Positions 6,485-10,266 of a DNA stretch of 10,266 bases are shown here, one piece after another. Both the position numbers and the translations under genes were made by a program. Source of the DNA: IDS-8 sp040902105. Lineage in GTDB: Bacteria; Pseudomonadota; Gammaproteobacteria; Steroidobacterales; Woeseiaceae. A model generated the notes under the pieces. It saw only the letters and a program-made list of their open reading frames with translations. It ran no database searches and was not told where the DNA came from. Location of the stretch: assembly GCA_040902105.1 (NCBI GenBank), contig JBBDXW010000077.1, forward strand, positions 1 through 10,266. The letters are read 5' to 3'. How positions within the stretch are numbered: the stretch's first letter is position 1; each line of letters starts with the position of its first letter.

Positions 6485-7747
6485 ATGGCGAGGATGAACG
6501 CTTTCTATGCGCAGTCCGGCGGTGTCACCGCGGTGATCAATGCAAGTGCGTGTGCCGTGATTGAAACGGCGCGAAAGAACAAAAGCCGGATCGGCAACGT
6601 CTATGCCGGTCGCAACGGCATCATCGGCGCACTGACCGAGGACCTGATCGATACCGGCAAGGAATCTGCCCGAGCGATCAGGGCATTGCGGCATACGCCG
6701 GGGGGCGCCTTCGGCTCGGCGCGGTACAAGCTGAAAGGCATCGAGGAAAATCGTGCCCAGTACGAACGGCTGATCGAAGTCTTCAAAGCTCACGACATCG
6801 GCTACTTTTTTTACAACGGCGGCAACGACTCCATGGACACCGCGCACAAGGTGTCGCTCGTAGCCAGGCGGCTGGGGTATCCAGTCAACTGCCTCGGCAT
6901 CCCGAAAACCGTCGACAACGACTTACCCGTTACCGATACCTGCCCTGGTTTCGGCTCTGTCGCCAAGTACGTCGCCATATCGACGCTCGAAGCGGCACTC
7001 GACGTCCTGTCGATGGCGGAGACGTCGACCAAGGTGTTTATTCTCGAGGTCATGGGCCGCCATGCGGGCTGGATCGCCGCGGCTGGCGGACTTGCCGGCG
7101 AAAAAGCGGAAGATGCACCGCACATCATCCTGTTTCCGGAAATCCCGTTCGATGAATCCGTCTTTCTGCAGCGGGTGAAACAATGCGTTGAACGTTTCAG
7201 CTATTGCGTCATCGTCGTCAGCGAAGGTGCGCGTTATGCCGATGGCCGGTTCCTGGCGGAAGCAGGAACCACGGATGCATTCGGTCATGCACAACTCGGA
7301 GGCGTGGCTCCGGTCGTCGCCAACATGGTCCGGGAGAATCTCGGCTTCAAATATCACTATGCAGTCGCCGACTATCTGCAGCGTTCCGCGCGCCACATTG
7401 CGTCGAAAGTCGACGTCGAGCAGGCGTACGCGGTCGGCCGGGCGGCGGTACAGATGGCGCTGGCCGGCAAGACCGCCGTGATGCCGGTGATCAGGAGAAT
7501 ATCAGATCGCCCGTATCGCTGGCGCATCGACGAAGCTCCACTGTCGCGGGTCGCCAACAAGGAAAAAAAGCTGCCCCGCCGTTTCATCAGCGCGGACGGA
7601 TTCGGGATCACCGCGGCCGCCAGACGCTACCTTGCACCGCTCGTTCGCGGCGAAGATTATCCTCCATATATCAATGGCTTACCTGATTATGTGACGCTGC
7701 AAAACCGGCCCGTGCCAAAGCGGCTCAAGGGCGATTTTGTGGTATGA
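6485..7747 (+). CDS. pfp: Pyrophosphate-dependent 6-phosphofructokinase
   Basis: The enzyme catalyses the reversible transfer between PPi and fructose-6-phosphate, giving fructose-1,6-bisphosphate and Pi, at the gate of glycolysis and gluconeogenesis. The 420-residue protein has AQSGGVTAVINAS (9-21), GGNDS (112-116), PKTVDND (140-146), MGRHAGW (190-196) and SEG (246-248). D115, in place of the glycine of ATP enzymes, and K141 mark the PPi-using class. D144 of TVDND is the expected catalytic base. An asparagine at 114 replaces the usual aspartate, which I recall also in Xanthomonas-type relatives, so it is probably normal for this subgroup. The start at 6485 is supported by GAGGAA nine bases upstream; the ATG at codon 4 is an alternative. 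hppA follows 261 bp downstream on the same strand. Confidence 0.95.
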   Translation: MARMNAFYAQSGGVTAVINASACAVIETARKNKSRIGNVYAGRNGIIGALTEDLIDTGKESARAIRALRHTPGGAFGSARYKLKGIEENRAQYERLIEVFKAHDIGYFFYNGGNDSMDTAHKVSLVARRLGYPVNCLGIPKTVDNDLPVTDTCPGFGSVAKYVAISTLEAALDVLSMAETSTKVFILEVMGRHAGWIAAAGGLAGEKAEDAPHIILFPEIPFDESVFLQRVKQCVERFSYCVIVVSEGARYADGRFLAEAGTTDAFGHAQLGGVAPVVANMVRENLGFKYHYAVADYLQRSARHIASKVDVEQAYAVGRAAVQMALAGKTAVMPVIRRISDRPYRWRIDEAPLSRVANKEKKLPRRFISADGFGITAAARRYLAPLVRGEDYPPYINGLPDYVTLQNRPVPKRLKGDFVV

Positions 7748-7762
7748 TGCGCCGCCTTTTGC

Positions 7763-7791
7763 TTGGGAATCGGCAGGTCACGCTGCATAAA
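7763..7791 (+). promoter_or_regulatory. Candidate sigma-70 promoter for hppA
   Basis: TTGGGA (7763-7768) and CATAAA (7786-7791) each match four of six consensus bases, with an exact 17-bp spacer, just after the pfp stop. It would leave an untranslated leader of about 210 nt. The rest of the 261-bp gap (7748-8008) shows no clear terminator for pfp and no riboswitch that I recognise. A GGGAGAAAG sits about 6-9 bases before the hppA ATG as ribosome-binding site. Confidence 0.32.
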
Positions 7792-8008
7792 ATCAACGAC
7801 ATTCGGCGTACAAGAAAAAAATCTTCGCAATGCCTCCATCCGTCGTTGACCGTTCACTGACCGTCGAATTTGCCATCGTCGCAGGCGCGTCGGTCGCATT
7901 CCGGCGTGTTCCGGCAACCGGGTTTCGGCCTCGCATAACAATTTGAAGTTTTCATAACCCTGGTCGCGCGCGCTCCGGGGCATCTGGTTCGATCGGGAGA
8001 AAGTTCTG

Positions 8009-10048
8009 ATGACAAATGAGTTCGCACTGTGGCTGGCCATCGGCGCGGGTGTATTGGCAGTCTTGTACGGAGCGTTTTCCGTACAGTGGATTCTGAAGCA
8101 ACCGGCCGGCAATGAGCGCATGCAGGCAATCGGCCAGGCAATTCAGGAAGGCGCCGGTGCTTACATGAATCGCCAGTACTTCACCATCAGCATGGTGGGT
8201 ATTGTGCTGTTCATCGTTTTGATCGTAGCTCTTGGCTGGGCCACGGCGGTCGGTTTTGCCATCGGCGCCATTCTTTCCGGACTGGCGGGATACATCGGCA
8301 TGTTCGTCTCCGTGCGCGCCAACGTGCGCACAGCGGAAGCGGCGCGGCACGGCGTCAATCCGGCGCTGAACATCGCTTTCCGCGGCGGCGCGATCACGGG
8401 AATGCTCGTCGTCGGCCTGGGGCTCATAGGAGTCGCCGGTTATTACGCAGTGCTGGGCGGAATGGGCGTCGCATCGGGCGATGCCATCCACGCGCTGGTC
8501 GGGTTGGCCTTCGGCGGCTCGCTCATTTCGATTTTTGCCCGCTTGGGCGGCGGTATTTTTACCAAGGGAGCCGACGTCGGCGCGGACCTCGTCGGCAAGG
8601 TCGAGGCCGGGATTCCAGAAGACGATCCGCGCAACCCGGGCGTAATCGCGGATAACGTCGGGGACAACGTCGGCGACTGCGCGGGAATGGCCGCGGATCT
8701 CTTCGAAACCTATGCCGTCACGATCATCGCCACGATGCTTCTGGGCAGTCTCTTTTCCGACACCCTTGGCCAGGCCGCGGTCACCTATCCGCTGGTGCTG
8801 GGCGCCGTATCGATCGTCGCCTCCATCATCGGCACTTTCTTCGTCCGCACGTCGGACGGCGGAAAGATCATGGGAGCGCTGTACAAGGGGCTGATCGTCG
8901 CAGGCGTTCTTGCGGCGATCGCGTTTTATCCCATCACGAACATGATGATGTCCGGGAGCGGAAATGCCGGCGGTATCTTTGGTTCCGCCCTGATCGGGCT
9001 GGCGCTGACGGCCGCCCTGGTCGTCATCACCGAATACTATACGGGCACGGAATACAAGCCCGTCAAGACCATCGCGAACGCGTCGCTAACAGGCGACGCG
9101 ACCAACATCATCGCCGGTCTCGGTATTTCGATGAAGGCGACCGCCCTGCCGGTGCTCGCCGTGTGCCTCAGCATCTGGGGTGCGTTCGCGCTGGCCCCGC
9201 AAGGCGACTCGCTGGCCGGTCTCTACAACATTGCCATTGCCGCAACCGCCATGCTGTCAATGACCGGAGTCGTGGTTGCACTCGATGCGTTCGGCCCCAT
9301 TACGGACAACGCAGGCGGAATAGCGGAGATGTCCGATCTGCCGTCGGACGTCCGCAACATCACAGACCAGCTCGACGCGGTAGGCAATACCACCAAAGCC
9401 GTGACCAAGGGTTATGCGATCGGTTCCGCCGGCCTCGCGGCGCTGGTCCTGTTCGCCGACTACACGAACGCGCTCGAGGCGGCGAACATCACGGTCGATT
9501 TCGACCTGTCCGATCACCTGGTGATCATCGGCCTGTTCATCGGCGGCCTGGTGCCGTATCTGTTCGGCTCGATGGCCATGGAAGCGGTGGGCCGGGCCGC
9601 CGGAGCCGTCGTGAACGAAGTGCGACGCCAGTTCCGCGAAATCCCCGGCATCATGGAAGGAACCGGCAAGCCGGACTACGGCCGCGCCGTCGACCTGCTC
9701 ACCAAAGCCGCAATCAAGGAGATGATCGTACCGTCCCTGCTGCCGATCCTGGTACCGCTTGCGGTTGGCTTGCTCCTCGGCCCGAAAGCCCTGGGCGGCG
9801 TACTGCTGGGCACGATCGTGACCGGCCTGTTCGTCGCGATTTCGATGACCGCCGGCGGCGGAGCCTGGGATAACGCCAAGAAGTACATCGAGGACGGCCA
9901 CTGCGGCGGCAAGGGATCGGACGCCCACAAGGCCGCCGTGACCGGCGACACCGTCGGCGACCCCTACAAGGATACCGCCGGCCCCGCCATCAACCCGCTG
10001 ATCAAGATCATCAACATCGTGGCACTTCTGATGGTGCCGCTGCTGTAA
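8009..10048 (+). CDS. hppA: K+-independent proton-translocating membrane pyrophosphatase
   Basis: This integral inner-membrane pump hydrolyses PPi to 2 Pi and exports H+. The 679 residues are almost continuous hydrophobic helices, fitting the 16-helix fold of the family. The active-site signatures are DVGADLVGKVE (189-199) and DNVGDNVGDC (215-224), with the conserved GGAWDNAKKYIE and GDTVGDPYKDT segments near the C-terminus. K463 in GNTTKAVTKG (459-468) is the lysine that replaces the K+-binding requirement, placing it in the K+-independent H+-pumping class; K+-dependent relatives have alanine there. The start is supported by the GGGAG upstream and a typical first helix. Being downstream of pfp it can use the PPi pool Pfp also draws on or makes. 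Length and motifs are intact. Confidence 0.98.
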   Translation: MTNEFALWLAIGAGVLAVLYGAFSVQWILKQPAGNERMQAIGQAIQEGAGAYMNRQYFTISMVGIVLFIVLIVALGWATAVGFAIGAILSGLAGYIGMFVSVRANVRTAEAARHGVNPALNIAFRGGAITGMLVVGLGLIGVAGYYAVLGGMGVASGDAIHALVGLAFGGSLISIFARLGGGIFTKGADVGADLVGKVEAGIPEDDPRNPGVIADNVGDNVGDCAGMAADLFETYAVTIIATMLLGSLFSDTLGQAAVTYPLVLGAVSIVASIIGTFFVRTSDGGKIMGALYKGLIVAGVLAAIAFYPITNMMMSGSGNAGGIFGSALIGLALTAALVVITEYYTGTEYKPVKTIANASLTGDATNIIAGLGISMKATALPVLAVCLSIWGAFALAPQGDSLAGLYNIAIAATAMLSMTGVVVALDAFGPITDNAGGIAEMSDLPSDVRNITDQLDAVGNTTKAVTKGYAIGSAGLAALVLFADYTNALEAANITVDFDLSDHLVIIGLFIGGLVPYLFGSMAMEAVGRAAGAVVNEVRRQFREIPGIMEGTGKPDYGRAVDLLTKAAIKEMIVPSLLPILVPLAVGLLLGPKALGGVLLGTIVTGLFVAISMTAGGGAWDNAKKYIEDGHCGGKGSDAHKAAVTGDTVGDPYKDTAGPAINPLIKIINIVALLMVPLL

Positions 10049-10104
10049 CGGCTGGATTCGTAAAACAACCGGTGAGCGCGCGGCTTTGCTGAAGGAGCCA
10101 GATC

Positions 10105-10130
10105 GCTGAATTCATGAACGGCGCGGCGCT
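10105..10130 (+). repeat. Possible diverged partial copy of the 3'-tail repeat
   Basis: The block TTCATGAACGGCGCGGCG (10111-10128), about 60 bp past the hppA stop, resembles the CCATGAACGGCACCGCG part of copy 3 that lies 66 bp further on. Only about 15 bases are clearly alike, and the shared core is the partly palindromic TTCATGAA. It may be an older partial copy or chance. Confidence 0.3.
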
Positions 10131-10169
10131 GCTCATGTACCGCTGCCGTGACGGTGCGAGCGTCAGCGC

Positions 10170-10231
10170 GCATTGTCCATGAACGGCACCGCGTCTCGGC
10201 GGAGTCTCGCTTGGGGGGAGGGCTTTCCAGG
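10170..10231 (+). repeat. Interspersed 3'-tail repeat, copy 3
   Basis: The reverse complement of this 62-bp stretch aligns without gaps to positions 1-62 (51 identities). It reads GCATTGTCCATGAACGGC, then a GTCTCGGCGGAGTCTC near-palindrome, then a GGGGGGAGGGCTT run. It lies about 120 bp past the hppA stop in the hppA transcription direction. The 218 bp after hppA hold nothing else except the adjoining hairpin and a possible partial copy at 10105-10130. Confidence 0.75.
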
Positions 10232-10236
10232 ATCGT

Positions 10237-10256
10237 GCGAAACAGGGATGTTTCGC
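10237..10256. terminator. Hairpin directly after repeat copy 3
   Basis: GCGAAAC (10237-10243) pairs perfectly with GTTTCGC (10250-10256) around a 6-nt loop, five bases after the repeat. No T-run follows within the window, so it is not a textbook terminator. It may be the outer part of the repeat unit; the matching place beside copy 1 lies outside the window. Confidence 0.35.
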
Positions 10257-10266
10257 CCGAAGCCCC

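Noticed and set aside
6375..6497. 40-codon GTG frame before pfp
   Set aside because: It overlaps the pfp start, has poor spacing to the upstream GAGGAGGT, and gives a basic, unrecognisable peptide.
6895..6950. GGNDS instead of GGDDS in Pfp (N114) as a possible inactivating change
   Set aside because: The PPi-class residues D115 and K141 and the catalytic TVDND are intact, and the same asparagine is, from memory, normal in Xanthomonas-type relatives.
9163..9873. 236-codon plus-strand frame inside hppA, and 223 codons antisense (9257-9928)
   Set aside because: Both are shadow frames of hppA with Arg/His-rich translations and no start context or domain.

Overview
The window is about 10.3 kb of GC-rich, densely coded bacterial chromosome carrying mostly housekeeping genes. 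The protein sequences and gene neighbours point to a gammaproteobacterium: glutamate-1-semialdehyde aminomutase for heme made by the C5 route, the murein-recycling ligase Mpl, an RNase D with an HRDC region, and a pyrophosphate-type phosphofructokinase beside a proton-pumping pyrophosphatase. That last pairing is known from Xanthomonas-like and methanotrophic gammaproteobacteria. I cannot place it more precisely. There is no phage, plasmid, CRISPR or defence locus, and no tRNA or rRNA.

Layout from left to right. (1) A 54-residue rubredoxin gene (-) is divergent from hemL (+). (2) A three-gene minus-strand run follows: a five-helix membrane protein of unknown function, then mpl, then a LON substrate-binding-domain protein. 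It converges on hemL. (3) rnd (RNase D, +) starts only 36 bp from the membrane-protein gene and diverges from it. (4) adk (-) converges on rnd. (5) A 301-bp divergent gap between adk and pfp holds a perfect 30/40/30 inverted repeat that looks like a small non-autonomous mobile element or REP-type hairpin. (6) pfp (+) and hppA (+) follow in tandem, separated by 261 bp that contains a candidate hppA promoter. (7) The last 218 bp are non-coding.

How the genes fit together. pfp, hppA and adk form a pyrophosphate/adenylate energy group. Pfp uses or makes PPi at the fructose-6-phosphate step. HppA turns PPi into a proton gradient and carries the lysine marking the K+-independent class. Adk recycles the AMP released by many PPi-producing reactions. 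mpl salvages cell-wall tripeptide and is probably co-transcribed with the unknown membrane protein.

The most unusual signals are non-coding. A 62-bp repeat at the extreme left end of the window reappears in inverted orientation near the right end (51 of 62 positions identical, no gaps), and a 22-bp core copy lies between rnd and adk. All three copies sit just past a gene's 3' end and read in the same direction relative to that gene. The other two points worth a second look are the adk/pfp inverted repeat and a mixed Cys/Thr/Cys/Ser tetrad in the adenylate kinase lid. I found no clearly new multi-gene system.
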